Assembly (NCBI RefSeq): GCF_008369915.1
Contig: NZ_VSRN01000001.1
Span: 6,382,501-6,446,500, forward strand
Source: Dyadobacter sp. UC 10
GTDB taxonomy: Bacteria > Bacteroidota > Bacteroidia > Cytophagales > Spirosomataceae
Length of the DNA: 64,000 bases
Direction of reading: 5' to 3'
Made by a program: the position numbers and the translations under genes. How positions within the stretch are numbered: the first letter of the stretch is position 1; each line of letters opens with the position of its first letter. Below the pieces are notes generated by a model. That model worked only from the letters and a program-made list of their open reading frames with translations. It ran no database searches and was not told where the DNA came from. Below, one piece after another: positions 51,905 through 61,068 of the stretch.

Positions 51905-53674
51905 ATGAACGAAAAAGTACGGTATCTGAGGAAATGGCTTGACTACATTTTACTTGGAGTGAGCCTGCTGTGTTCCATTGTGATCGTTTTTCATCTGGGC
52001 TACAACAGCGATCCGGAGGTTGAAAAGCTCACTAACCGGATCCTTGAATGGTGCTTTCTGTTCTTCGCAGTGGCGCTGGCTCTCAAAACATTCACCGTAT
52101 TTTACAGCAAATCGTCGGTTATATCCAGAACCGGAGAGGCGGTTTTGTTACTGTACTTTATAGCTGTCATCGTCGCCGACAGCTATCATTTTGCTGGCAA
52201 AGACGGAACAGAGCTTGTCAAACCGGAATGGATGTACCTGGGCATTTTTGCCATTTTTATCATTGAAGTTTCGAAGCAAACACTCTTTTTCGATCAGTTT
52301 TATTTCAACCCGACATTACTTTTCGTACTCAGTTTCCTGCTGCTGATCCTGATCGGCACCGCGCTTTTATTATTACCGAAATCGACCTATGACGGGCAGC
52401 TCAGTTTCATAGATGCGCTGTTTCTGGCGACGAGTGCGGTTTGTATCACAGGATTATCCGTGGTCGATATTGCATCCGAGTTTACCGGTTTCGGTCAAAC
52501 GGTACTACTTGTCCTGGTTCAGATCGGCGGGTTGGGGATTATGACGTTTACCGGCTTTTTCGGCTACTTTTTTTCAGGCGGGTTTTCTTATAAAAATCAG
52601 CTGATGTTTACCGAATTGATTGGTGAAAATAAAGTCAGCTCGGTGATTTCTACTTTATACAAAATCATCCTCGTTACATTCACTTTTGAAATTGCAGGCG
52701 GCATCCTCATTTACCTGAGTCTTGATGCCGGCGATTTTGCAAATCCGGGCGAGCGGCTCTATTTCACCGTTTTTCACGCAGTTATGGCATTCTGTAATGC
52801 GGGATTTTCTACATTATCCGATGGCCTTAACCATACCGGGTTGCGGTTCAATTACAGCCTACAACTCTCTGTCATTTTGCTTTACGTCATGGGCGGACTT
52901 GGCTTCGGCATTATTTTCAATACTTACGAGTGGATCAGGCGGTGGATTTTCAATGCCTACCACAAGGTGAGGTTTGGCCGCCACTATGTACACCGGGCAC
53001 GGGTCATCGCCTTCAATTCCAAGATCATTGCTTACACCAGCTTTTACCTCATCATCTTTGGATTTCTGATCGTTCTTTTGCTTGAACGTAATCATACGCT
53101 CCTTGAACATGAAAGCTATTTCGGCAAAATGGTTACCGCGCTTTTTATCGGTACCAGCCCCCGCTCTGCCGGTTTCAATACAGTCGTCATGAGTGAACTC
53201 GCTTTTCCCACGGTCATGCTGATATTTTTGCTGATGTGGATCGGCGCAGCACCTGGATCCACGGGAGGCGGGGTTAAGGTTACCACATTTGCGCTGGCTA
53301 CCCTTAACATTTTCAGTCTGGCAAAAGGTAAAGACCGGATCGAAGTGTTCGGCAGAAAAATTTCGGACGATTCCATTTCGCGCGCTTTCGCGATTATTTC
53401 ACTTTCCCTGATTTTCCTGGGCGCAGCCATATTTACACTGGCAGTTACAGATCCCGAAAAAAATCTCTTATCGCTGGCCTTCGAAACCTTTTCGGCTTAC
53501 AGTACCACCGGCCTGAGCCTGGGAGTGACGCCGCACCTGAGCCAGGCAGGTCGATTGGTCATTATTGTAACAATGTTTGTCGGCCGGGTGGGCTCGCTCA
53601 CGCTTTTGATCGCGCTCGTCCGCAAAGCAAAACCCAACAACTACCAGCTTCCGGCTGAACAAATGAATTTTTAA
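51905..53674 (+). CDS. TrkH/KtrB family potassium uptake channel subunit
   Basis: A 589-residue membrane protein. Its four selectivity-filter loops are readable: AVCITGLSVVD (about 177), FCNAGFSTLSDG (about 296), SPRSAGFNTVV (about 420) and YSTTGLSLGVT (about 533), each with a central glycine. An N-terminal extension of about 110 residues with three extra helices precedes the core. It moves K+ (or Na+/K+) through the membrane when paired with an RCK regulator. The TrkA-type gene starts ten bases after its stop. Length is a little long for KtrB. Confidence 0.94.
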   Translation: MNEKVRYLRKWLDYILLGVSLLCSIVIVFHLGYNSDPEVEKLTNRILEWCFLFFAVALALKTFTVFYSKSSVISRTGEAVLLLYFIAVIVADSYHFAGKDGTELVKPEWMYLGIFAIFIIEVSKQTLFFDQFYFNPTLLFVLSFLLLILIGTALLLLPKSTYDGQLSFIDALFLATSAVCITGLSVVDIASEFTGFGQTVLLVLVQIGGLGIMTFTGFFGYFFSGGFSYKNQLMFTELIGENKVSSVISTLYKIILVTFTFEIAGGILIYLSLDAGDFANPGERLYFTVFHAVMAFCNAGFSTLSDGLNHTGLRFNYSLQLSVILLYVMGGLGFGIIFNTYEWIRRWIFNAYHKVRFGRHYVHRARVIAFNSKIIAYTSFYLIIFGFLIVLLLERNHTLLEHESYFGKMVTALFIGTSPRSAGFNTVVMSELAFPTVMLIFLLMWIGAAPGSTGGGVKVTTFALATLNIFSLAKGKDRIEVFGRKISDDSISRAFAIISLSLIFLGAAIFTLAVTDPEKNLLSLAFETFSAYSTTGLSLGVTPHLSQAGRLVIIVTMFVGRVGSLTLLIALVRKAKPNNYQLPAEQMNF

Positions 53675-53684
53675 CTGTAACACT

Positions 53685-54362
53685 ATGAAATACATCATAT
53701 TCGGATTGGGCAGTTTCGGCAAATCCCTCGCAGTACGCCTCACAGAACTAGGCCACGAAACCATCGGGGTCGACAACAATATGCAGAAAGTGGAGCAGCT
53801 GAAAGACCGCATTACGCACACGGTATGTATGGATTGTACCGATATGAATGCGGTCAGCTCCCTGCCCCTGCGAGATGCCGATTCTGTGATCGTGGCGATT
53901 GGGGAAGATGAACGCTCTTCACTGCTGGCTACTGCGTTGCTTAAACAGCTTATGGTGAAAAAGATCATCGGACGCGTCGTATCGGACCTTCAAAAAACCG
54001 TCCTGGAAGCCATGCAGATAGAAGAATACATTCTGCCGGAAGAAGAATCTGCCGAAAGGCTCGCCATGCGGCTCGATAACTCCGGCATCGTTGATTCTTT
54101 TAAAATATCTGAAAAATACAGTATTATCGAAACGAAAGTACCCGAGCGATATATAGGCATGACCCTCGCCGAAGCCGATCTGACAAACCGGTACAATGTG
54201 ATCGTGCTGACCGTTCTTACCCTTTCAAAAGAATCTGAAAACGGCCTGGCCAAAATATTCAAACGCGCCTCCGGAATAGCAACACCCAACACGCTCATGC
54301 AGGAAAACGAAGTGCTCGTCCTCTTCGGAGAATTAAAAGATATCGAAAAACTAATGCACTAA
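53685..54362 (+). CDS. TrkA/KtrA-type RCK regulatory subunit
   Basis: A 225-residue cytoplasmic protein with one RCK_N Rossmann domain (YIIFGLGSFGKSLAVRLTEL, VDNNMQKVEQLKD, CMDCTDMNAV) and one RCK_C domain (about 140-222, ETKVPERYIGMTLAEADL). It binds nucleotide (NAD(H) or ATP/ADP) and gates the TrkH channel. The single-RCK length is like KtrA and half that of E. coli TrkA. It closes the trkH operon. Confidence 0.94.
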   Translation: MKYIIFGLGSFGKSLAVRLTELGHETIGVDNNMQKVEQLKDRITHTVCMDCTDMNAVSSLPLRDADSVIVAIGEDERSSLLATALLKQLMVKKIIGRVVSDLQKTVLEAMQIEEYILPEEESAERLAMRLDNSGIVDSFKISEKYSIIETKVPERYIGMTLAEADLTNRYNVIVLTVLTLSKESENGLAKIFKRASGIATPNTLMQENEVLVLFGELKDIEKLMH

Positions 54363-54377
54363 TTTTTTATCAAAGAT

Positions 54378-54404
54378 CCCCGGGCTGAAGCACGGGGCAA
54401 TTGA
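54378..54404. repeat. Direct repeat copy 1 with palindromic core
   Basis: A 27-base copy starting CCCCGGGCTGAAGCACGGGG and ending CAATTGA. It differs by one base from the copy at 54502-54528. The first 20 bases form a hairpin. Such GAAGC-type repeats are, as I recall, common between genes in Bacteroidota. Confidence 0.85.
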
Positions 54405-54432
54405 TTTTGGAGGCTTCGCCTTTTTTGGGCCT

Positions 54433-54505
54433 GCGGCTGTGGGCCTTTGGCCCTGCCGCTTTCCTCCCTTCCTCCTTTTCTCCCTTTCCTCCCTTCCTCC
54501 TCCCC
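54433..54505. other. GC hairpin and 47-base pyrimidine tract between the repeats
   Basis: GCGGC...GGGCC and GGCCC...GCCGC form a short hairpin at about 54433-54459. From 54459 to 54505 the plus strand is entirely C and T (47 bases), a mirror-like tract that could form triplex DNA. No gene is supported between 54363 and 54533. Confidence 0.75.
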
Positions 54506-54528
54506 GGGCTGAAGCCCGGGGCAATTGA
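54502..54528. repeat. Direct repeat copy 2 with perfect palindromic core
   Basis: A 27-base copy starting CCCCGGGCTGAAGCCCGGGG, with 8-bp perfect arms around a TGAA loop, and ending CAATTGA. It lies six bases beyond the stop of the DUF2490 gene (minus strand, 54534) and may also end its transcript. Confidence 0.85.
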
Positions 54529-54533
54529 AATCT

Positions 54534-55220
54534 CTATATACTTACAAACCAGCCGATTGTCAGCCAGAATTGTTGTGCGTTTATTGATTTATTGAAATCA
54601 TTGACACGGTATTCTACGCCGAGCTCAATTTTGTTGTCATCAGTGGCATTGTAACCCAGAGCAAGCAACCCGCGAATTTCCAGATCCGCTTCTCCGTCGG
54701 CCCACAGCCCAAGATATTCGTTATTGAATTTTCCGTAAAACTCCTTCGGGTCGATTTGCTGACCGTTCAGCGGCCGTTCCAGGCCCAAACGATACCTTAA
54801 CCGAAATTCCGGAGCCTCTCCGGGACTGAAAGTTTCATCCGTCACGATACGGTGCGCGAGACTGAGCACTTCCAGATTTTTGACGTTGCTGAACTGCTGT
54901 ATGAGGCGGTGCGTGAAGCGCCGGTCTTCCAGCCTGACCAGGTACCCTCCGCCCAGCGAGTTGTCGGCCGAGACTTTCCTCGTAACCAACATGCTCAGGT
55001 CGGTCCGCTCATACCTTAACCTGCGGCTTTTGGCTACTTCCGGCTGTTTTTCAAAGAAAATCTGCCGCGTTTCCAGTTTGGTATTAAGCTTCCATTTATC
55101 TGCAAGCCTGATATTGACATTGATTTGGGGAATGGTCCCGGTCCTGTAATTTGCCTGCGAAAATACTGCCGCAGGAAGTACTGCAACCAGCAGACAGGTA
55201 AGCATGAATCTGCCCATCAA
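54534..55220 (-). CDS. DUF2490 family protein
   Basis: A 228-residue protein with a signal peptide (about 1-21) and a beta-barrel-like mature region. Typical DUF2490 features are INVNIRLADKWKLNTKLETR at the start, RLRYRLGLERPLNGQQIDPK in the middle and a terminal FWLTIGWFVSI with alternating hydrophobic residues as in an outer-membrane barrel. Function unknown. Its start overlaps the stop of the upstream gene by four bases, so the two are coupled. Confidence 0.88.
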   Translation of the reverse strand: MMGRFMLTCLLVAVLPAAVFSQANYRTGTIPQINVNIRLADKWKLNTKLETRQIFFEKQPEVAKSRRLRYERTDLSMLVTRKVSADNSLGGGYLVRLEDRRFTHRLIQQFSNVKNLEVLSLAHRIVTDETFSPGEAPEFRLRYRLGLERPLNGQQIDPKEFYGKFNNEYLGLWADGEADLEIRGLLALGYNATDDNKIELGVEYRVNDFNKSINAQQFWLTIGWFVSI

Positions 55221-55846
55221 TAGACCAGGTTATCTGTGTTGCGCTGAACCACCTCCATCACGCTCACGATACCGCCATCTTCTTCGGCAAGCACCTCAAA
55301 GTAACTTTCCTTTTTATCCCGGGAGCCTTTTAATATGAACTCATATCGGGTCAGGACACCAGTTGCGGCTTCATTCCCGCGTATGGATTCTTTCAAAGCG
55401 CTTTCTGTCCCCTTCCAATGAATCTGCGTTTTGACAATTTTGTACCGGGAAAAGGTCTTACCAAGGTTTTCCTTCAATTTCATCTGGCCCTCCGCACGCA
55501 TTTGCTTCATACCCGATAGTATTTCCACATCCTGAACATTCCCCGATTCATCGAACTCAATACTGTACCGCCTTCCCGAATACTTCAGTTTAGCCTCAAC
55601 CGAATTTCCGGTCAAACTTTCCTCGCCGTACCAATGGACTTTGGGTTTTTCAAATACAGCGGACACAAAATCAAGCGCTTTCTGCGGAACGGCGTTTGAC
55701 TTGATGCTGAATTCCCGTTCGTACTTTTTTTGCCCGGAACAAGGGATCGAAAGAAGCCACGCTGCCAGTCCGAATATGATGCTTTTGTAATAGCTGTTTT
55801 CAGTCACAACAATCCCATTTAGTGAATTACCAGCCAATATTAACAC
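55217..55846 (-). CDS. Hypothetical exported protein, PepSY-like strands
   Basis: A 209-residue protein with a hydrophobic N-terminus (about 18-38, SIIFGLAAWLLSIPCSG) that could be a signal or lipoprotein peptide. The mature part has beta strands and helices such as SNAVPQKALDFVSAVF and GRRYSIEFDESGNVQDVEIL, resembling PepSY-like domains. The assigned start is GTG 55846; GTG at 55807 is an alternative that gives a better signal peptide. Coupled to the DUF2490 gene. Function unknown. Confidence 0.78.
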   Translation of the reverse strand: MLILAGNSLNGIVVTENSYYKSIIFGLAAWLLSIPCSGQKKYEREFSIKSNAVPQKALDFVSAVFEKPKVHWYGEESLTGNSVEAKLKYSGRRYSIEFDESGNVQDVEILSGMKQMRAEGQMKLKENLGKTFSRYKIVKTQIHWKGTESALKESIRGNEAATGVLTRYEFILKGSRDKKESYFEVLAEEDGGIVSVMEVVQRNTDNLVY

Positions 55847-55952
55847 TTTCCCCCGGCCTTCCTCCCATTTCGGACCATTAGCAGACTTTTATGTAAATCA
55901 TTATTGACGGTTTCTTAATAAAATCAGGTGGAGGTTACTCGGGAATCAACGC

Positions 55953-58745
55953 CTAAATCCCGAATTTCCGCAGGTTATACACAAAACTCACCAGAAAATA
56001 CCGTCTCAAAACAACGCTCTGCACATCTTCCACATAAGTCTCCGTCGTGTTGCGTGACAGGCTGCGGTTCTGGTTCAGGATATCAAGTACATTGAGCTTT
56101 ATTTCACCTTGTTTTCCTTTCAAAAACTGCCGCGATAATGCAGCATTCCAGAGTGCAAATTTTTGGTTAAAACCTGAGCTGCGACCGGTGTTGCCGGTGT
56201 AGGTCAGGTCTGTACCGATCACAAAATTGAATGGAAGCTGCCAGTGCAGGTCCGCTGTCAGATATTGCGACCAGTACTGTGTATTCTGCTGCGGCAAAAG
56301 TGAATACTTCGCTTGCTGATAATTGAGCCGCGCCCCGAACCCGTAGTCCACCTTTCCATCAAAAGCCGATTGAATGCGGATTCCCTGGCCCAGCAGGGTC
56401 GTTTTCACCTCGTTTTTAAGGTTGTTGATCAAACTTTGTCCGGAAGACATATTGGCTTGTGTATGAAGGCTTAAACTAAATTTTAAGGCAGGAATATTCT
56501 TACTCCACGACAAAAAACTGTTCAGCGCCCAGAATCCCTGCGTGTTAACGGGCCTGGAAAAGCGGGCGCCCTCACCACTGATCGTACTCGCATCGTTGAT
56601 CCGGCTGTTGCTTTGATTGAGGTTTGCAAAAACAAAAAGACTGCGGTCGCCGCTATTCTTCGAGCTATTGTAGGTAAATGTCAATGTGTTATAATATTCC
56701 GGACGGAGCGCGGGATTCCCGCTTTTAGTGTCCAGCGGATTGGTATTGTCGATCACGGGCTGCAACTGCGTCACAGTTGGCGGGGCAATGCGCGTGCGAT
56801 ATTGCAGCCGCGCGCGGCGGTTGCCGGAAAAAGTGTAGCTGAACAATGCATTCGGCAACCAGTGAAAATACTGCTTGTCAATGCGTGAACCCGCTGACAA
56901 ATTATCGGAAACCTGGCCTGAGCTCTGCACATCAAAACCGAGTGTGTAGCTGAACCTGAGCCGCTGCGTCTGTAACGTTGCGCCCGCTTTATGCGCCACA
57001 AATGTGCCCGCAAAACGGTTTGTCAGCATGGAATCAGGAAATGAATAGCTATCAGTCTCTTCATTTTTATCAAAGACAAACCGGGACTGACGGTTTTGAT
57101 TGTTCAGCCAGGCGTACCTTACTTCCAGCTTCTGATGAAATGAAAGCGGCTCTGTGAAGGAAAAACTCAGGTTATTTTGCGCAGAAAAACTGTTCTGCCG
57201 GTTTTGCTGGTCGATGTCGCTGGCTACTTTTTCCAAACCCAGTGAATCGTAAAAGACATTCCGGGACTGATTGTAGCCTGTATTCCGCCCGTTTGACAAA
57301 ATCGTATTCAGGTTTGCGGACAATGTCCGGCCCAGCTTCCCGAATTTCCGCATGAAAATAAGATTGTTGTAGCCGTTTAAACCGTTTCCAGCAGATCGGT
57401 AATGCGTTTCCCCGGTATTCAAAGAGTCGCCGTCTCTGGAATAGGAATGATTACTTAGATCGCTGTTATAGCGCACATTTTGCCATGAAATGTTCGGCGT
57501 GAGACGAATGCTCGTCAAGGAATCCAGCTGAAATTCAAATCGTCCGTTAAATCGTTGATTGAATGCCTGATTTCGGTTATAATTGGCTTGATCTGCAAAA
57601 AAAGACTGGCCGGGTAGAATGTATTCGCGCCGGTTTTTCTGATCGGTGGTCGTGATCGCCTGATTGGCAAAGTAACTGGCCGATATTTCCGCCCTTTTTC
57701 CATAACGCAGTTTCCCGCCCTCGGCGCGGTAGTTGAACCCGCCCGCCCGCACTTCTGTCATGTTCGCCGGCGACTGGCTGTTTTCATTTCCGAAAGACCC
57801 CGGCTGACCAATAAACATCGGCCCGCCCATTCCGCCGCCGGGCAGGTTGCCGTTGCCGAGTGAGAAATTCTGCTGGTTCAAATTGTTAGCCTGACCCACC
57901 AGCGATATCTGCCTGCCAGGCCCGCCATTTCGGTTATTAAAACGGTTGAGACTTAGTTTTCCCTGATAACGCATTGCATTCGTTTCCGTATTCCGGCCGG
58001 CACCAATTGCATTTTGACCAAAATAACCTTTTCCCTTGTCCTTCTTGATCGTAATGTTGATCGTCCGCTCGCGGTCACCATCATCAATGCCGGAGAATTG
58101 CGACTGGTCTGAGGATTGGTCGTACACCTGCACCTTATCGACAATGTCGGCTGGCAGATTACGCGTCGCCATCTTCGGATCGTCCCCAAAAAACGGTTTT
58201 CCGTCCACATACACCCGGCGCACAGCCTGCCCGTTGCTTTTGATTTCCCCGTCACGTGACACTTCCACACCGGGCAATTTTTTGAGCAACTCTTCCAGCT
58301 GCGCATTCGGTTCGGTCTTGAAGGCATCCGCATTGAATTGCACCGTGTCACCTTTCATGCTCACCGGCGGCGCTTCCTGTTTGATCACCACTTCCTGCAA
58401 ATCGGTCCCCTGCTCGGTCATCCATAGTGTATCGAGGCTGACGGGATTGTTGCCGGTTATCTGAAAAAGCGCAGATTTGTTACGATAACCAATAAACGTG
58501 ATAAGCAAACGGTAACTTCCGGCAGACACATTTTTAAGACGGAATTTTCCGTCTCCCTCGGTAACATTTGCACTGACATAAGCAGAGTCGCGTTGCGTGA
58601 GGAGGGATACAGATGCCGTACGCAAAGGTTTTTTGCTGACCGAATCGAGAACAATGCCTGACACTTCCGCCCGGACAGTCGTTTTCTGTCCGGCGGCGGT
58701 GAGATGTGTCAGGATAAGGATGGCTAATAGTATGTTGATTTTCAT
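55953..58745 (-). CDS. TonB-dependent-type outer-membrane beta-barrel protein
   Basis: A 930-residue protein with a signal peptide (about 1-20), a CarboxypepD_reg-like domain (28-115, VSGIVLDSVSKKPLRTASVS), a plug (about 125-225, QLEELLKKLPGVEVSRDGEI, VRRVYVDGKPFFGDDPKMAT) and an OMP_b-brl_3-type barrel. A Gly/Pro/Asn-rich loop with GNGNLPGGGMGGPMFIGQPG sits at about 295-325. This class is near TonB receptors but usually has no clear SusD partner. The GLPGLI gene ends four bases before it on the minus strand. Its substrate is unknown; peptide or metal uptake are possible. Confidence 0.92.
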   Translation of the reverse strand: MKINILLAILILTHLTAAGQKTTVRAEVSGIVLDSVSKKPLRTASVSLLTQRDSAYVSANVTEGDGKFRLKNVSAGSYRLLITFIGYRNKSALFQITGNNPVSLDTLWMTEQGTDLQEVVIKQEAPPVSMKGDTVQFNADAFKTEPNAQLEELLKKLPGVEVSRDGEIKSNGQAVRRVYVDGKPFFGDDPKMATRNLPADIVDKVQVYDQSSDQSQFSGIDDGDRERTINITIKKDKGKGYFGQNAIGAGRNTETNAMRYQGKLSLNRFNNRNGGPGRQISLVGQANNLNQQNFSLGNGNLPGGGMGGPMFIGQPGSFGNENSQSPANMTEVRAGGFNYRAEGGKLRYGKRAEISASYFANQAITTTDQKNRREYILPGQSFFADQANYNRNQAFNQRFNGRFEFQLDSLTSIRLTPNISWQNVRYNSDLSNHSYSRDGDSLNTGETHYRSAGNGLNGYNNLIFMRKFGKLGRTLSANLNTILSNGRNTGYNQSRNVFYDSLGLEKVASDIDQQNRQNSFSAQNNLSFSFTEPLSFHQKLEVRYAWLNNQNRQSRFVFDKNEETDSYSFPDSMLTNRFAGTFVAHKAGATLQTQRLRFSYTLGFDVQSSGQVSDNLSAGSRIDKQYFHWLPNALFSYTFSGNRRARLQYRTRIAPPTVTQLQPVIDNTNPLDTKSGNPALRPEYYNTLTFTYNSSKNSGDRSLFVFANLNQSNSRINDASTISGEGARFSRPVNTQGFWALNSFLSWSKNIPALKFSLSLHTQANMSSGQSLINNLKNEVKTTLLGQGIRIQSAFDGKVDYGFGARLNYQQAKYSLLPQQNTQYWSQYLTADLHWQLPFNFVIGTDLTYTGNTGRSSGFNQKFALWNAALSRQFLKGKQGEIKLNVLDILNQNRSLSRNTTETYVEDVQSVVLRRYFLVSFVYNLRKFGI

Positions 58746-58749
58746 GATG

Positions 58750-59523
58750 TTATCGTCCTCCGTCTCCCGGCATCATTTTCTGCTGACGAAAATCGGCCAG
58801 CACTTTTTCACGGATCTCGTTCAGCTCTTCTTTGGAGATTTGCTGTGCGCCTGCCTGCGGCTCCACGTCTGCGGGATTTACCATTCTGGGCTGCACTTTT
58901 GTTGCTCTGATTTGTTCCCGCGCACCTTCAATCAAGAGTACCATGCCTTTTTCCGGCGTCAGCTCATGCACCGGCGAATAGGTGCCAGGTAACTCCTCGG
59001 TGATCCAGACGGCATAAGGCTCATTTTTAAACTTTACAATCGCCTTTTTACAAGGGTAACCTGCGATTTTTTTGGACTGACCGGTGAGCTGCCAACCGGA
59101 AACAGGTTCAATTGCAGATTCGCTTTTGTACGTTTTTGCATCCGGACCTTTCATACTCAGAAACGTGATCACCTTTTTTCCCGCCAGATCCAAACATTTA
59201 TATTCATCAAATGGCCGGCCCAGATTGGTCGTTCTGGGAGGCCCGCCATCTGGCGAGACGCGGCTTACAATTGTATTCTGATCATCCAAAACTTCTCTGA
59301 CATAATTTCCGGCAAACAGCGACTTTTGCCCGAACGTGCGTGAATCCGGAATGTCGGTTGGAAAATTCGGGTCGCCTGGCTTAATCCGCTCGCCATTAAT
59401 GACCATTTTCAGTTGCGACGGATCGATCTTGCGGACGATCTCGTAGCTGATCTGTCCCGAAAACTGTGCAAAAGCCTGCCCGGAGGCCAGCCATAATGCA
59501 GCCAGCAATAGTTTGATTTTCAT
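58750..59523 (-). CDS. GLPGLI family exported protein
   Basis: A 257-residue protein with a signal peptide (about 1-20, MKIKLLLAALWLASGQAFAQ). ATG 59523 is chosen because it starts this signal; the frame is open to 59580. The body is mostly beta strands, with YEIVRKIDPSQLKMVINGER, AGNYVREVLDDQNTIVSRVS and KIAGYPCKKAIVKFKNEPYA, in keeping with GLPGLI proteins. The C-terminus is charged and ends RQQKMMPGDGGR. The family is specific to Bacteroidota and uncharacterised. It is the first gene of an operon with the TonB-type barrel, divergent from the kinase. Confidence 0.9.
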   Translation of the reverse strand: MKIKLLLAALWLASGQAFAQFSGQISYEIVRKIDPSQLKMVINGERIKPGDPNFPTDIPDSRTFGQKSLFAGNYVREVLDDQNTIVSRVSPDGGPPRTTNLGRPFDEYKCLDLAGKKVITFLSMKGPDAKTYKSESAIEPVSGWQLTGQSKKIAGYPCKKAIVKFKNEPYAVWITEELPGTYSPVHELTPEKGMVLLIEGAREQIRATKVQPRMVNPADVEPQAGAQQISKEELNEIREKVLADFRQQKMMPGDGGR

Positions 59524-59646
59524 AGCATTCGCTTGTTTAGTTTTGATGTTCCAAAGGTGCGGGGAAGCTATGTTAAGCACTGGTATTTAGTGTTAAATAG
59601 TGTTACAGCCGCATCAAAACGGTATCCGGCAATGTAGCTTTGTAGT

Positions 59647-61068
59647 ATGAGCAGCGCCCGTATCCGTTTCATTTTCTGGCTGATGACCATTTGCATTGTT
59701 GCGATCAATGCATTTCAGGCTTATTGGCTGTTGACGACGTTCCGGCTCAACCGCTCGCAGTTTAAAGAAAGCGTTCAGGAAGCACTTTTTCGCGTCGTAG
59801 AGAAGGAACAGATTGCGCGGGCGGATGCTATGTTCAGCGAAGATCGCCAGAAACTGGGAGCGCCGGGCCCGCCGCCATTATCGCGTCCCAAGATGATCGT
59901 CAGAAAATTCAAATCGGGCGCCAACGCACAGACGCACCTTTATATAAGTTCAGGAGTTGAGGACGAAATCAAGGAAATAGCGCCGGGAGACACCCTTGCG
60001 AACAGGATTTCGAGAATGCTCGTGATGGGCTGGGCAGAAGGCGATCAGATCGATAAAAGAAAATTGTACAAAGCCTATCAGTCCGAACTTCGCCTGCGTG
60101 GGATTCAGGCTGCATTTCTGATCGATACCCTGCGCATCAGACCCAAAATCAGTGGAGAAAATACATTCTTTATTGATAACAAAATTGATGGTTTGAATTC
60201 GACGAAACAGTTTAAAACATTCGCCGTGCCCATTAATCCGGTCAGGCATTTGTTCGTGCAGGCGACATTTGATATGCCGTTTCTTTATTTGTTTAAAAAA
60301 ATGGGCGGCTTACTGGCGGCAAGTTTCTTTCTGCTAACCCTGACGACCGGCTGCTTCATTTATATGCTGCGAACGATTTTAAGGCAAAAACGGCTTTCGG
60401 AAATCAAAAACGATTTCATCAATAACATGACCCACGAGCTCAAAACGCCCATTGCAACGGTGACTGCCGCGGTGGAAGCGATGATGAACTACGGCGTGCT
60501 CGACCATCCTGAAAAAACAAAAAGCTACCTGTCCATTTCCCAAAACAACCTCGGGCGTCTTTCCGAACTGGTTGAAAAAGTGCTCGATATGGCTGTGGAA
60601 GACAAGCAGGACATGAAGCTGCACCGCGAGCCGGTCAACCTCCGCCAGCTGATTGCTGAAATTACCGAAAACTATCAGCTCAAAGCCACCAAGCCGGTTC
60701 AATTCGAGCATCATTTTACCGACAATGAGACAGTAACAGTAGACCGGATGCATTTCGCGAATGTGGTCAGTAACCTGGTCGATAATGCATTGAAATATTC
60801 GAATGAAGCCGTAACGGTGGTTTTTAAATTTAAAAATGAAGGTAAAACCTGGCAGCTGGCCGTAGCAGATAATGGGATCGGTATTCCAAAAAACCACCAG
60901 CAAGCTGTTTTCGACCGCTTTTTCCGTGTACCGACGGGTGATTTACACGCAGTAAAAGGTTTCGGTTTGGGCCTTGCTTATGTCCGCCAGGTAGTGGAGC
61001 GACATGGCGGCAGCATTGATCTGGTCAGTGAGCCGGGTAAGGGAAGTGAGTTTATACTGAAGTTTTAA
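59647..61068 (+). CDS. Sensor histidine kinase
   Basis: A 473-residue membrane kinase with helix 1 (about 9-29), a periplasmic sensor of about 190 residues, helix 2 (about 219-240), HisKA with NNMTHELKTPIATVTAAVEA (H263) and a HATPase domain (NLVDNALKYSNEA, ADNGIGIPKNHQQAVF, GFGLGLAYVRQVVERHGG). The sensor has an insert of basic and Pro-rich segments (LGAPGPPPLSRPKMI). It overlaps the regulator by one base and is divergent from the GLPGLI operon, which it may control. Confidence 0.93.
   Translation: MSSARIRFIFWLMTICIVAINAFQAYWLLTTFRLNRSQFKESVQEALFRVVEKEQIARADAMFSEDRQKLGAPGPPPLSRPKMIVRKFKSGANAQTHLYISSGVEDEIKEIAPGDTLANRISRMLVMGWAEGDQIDKRKLYKAYQSELRLRGIQAAFLIDTLRIRPKISGENTFFIDNKIDGLNSTKQFKTFAVPINPVRHLFVQATFDMPFLYLFKKMGGLLAASFFLLTLTTGCFIYMLRTILRQKRLSEIKNDFINNMTHELKTPIATVTAAVEAMMNYGVLDHPEKTKSYLSISQNNLGRLSELVEKVLDMAVEDKQDMKLHREPVNLRQLIAEITENYQLKATKPVQFEHHFTDNETVTVDRMHFANVVSNLVDNALKYSNEAVTVVFKFKNEGKTWQLAVADNGIGIPKNHQQAVFDRFFRVPTGDLHAVKGFGLGLAYVRQVVERHGGSIDLVSEPGKGSEFILKF

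Noticed and set aside
54411-54426. AGGC/GCCT hairpin followed by T-run as a terminator of the trk operon
   Set aside because: A four-pair stem with three-base loop is too weak to call, although a T-run follows.
59635-59642. TAGCTTTG resembling a -7 element before the sensor kinase gene
   Set aside because: It ends only four bases before the ATG and no TTTG lies 19-21 bases upstream, so it would put the start of transcription at or inside the coding region.
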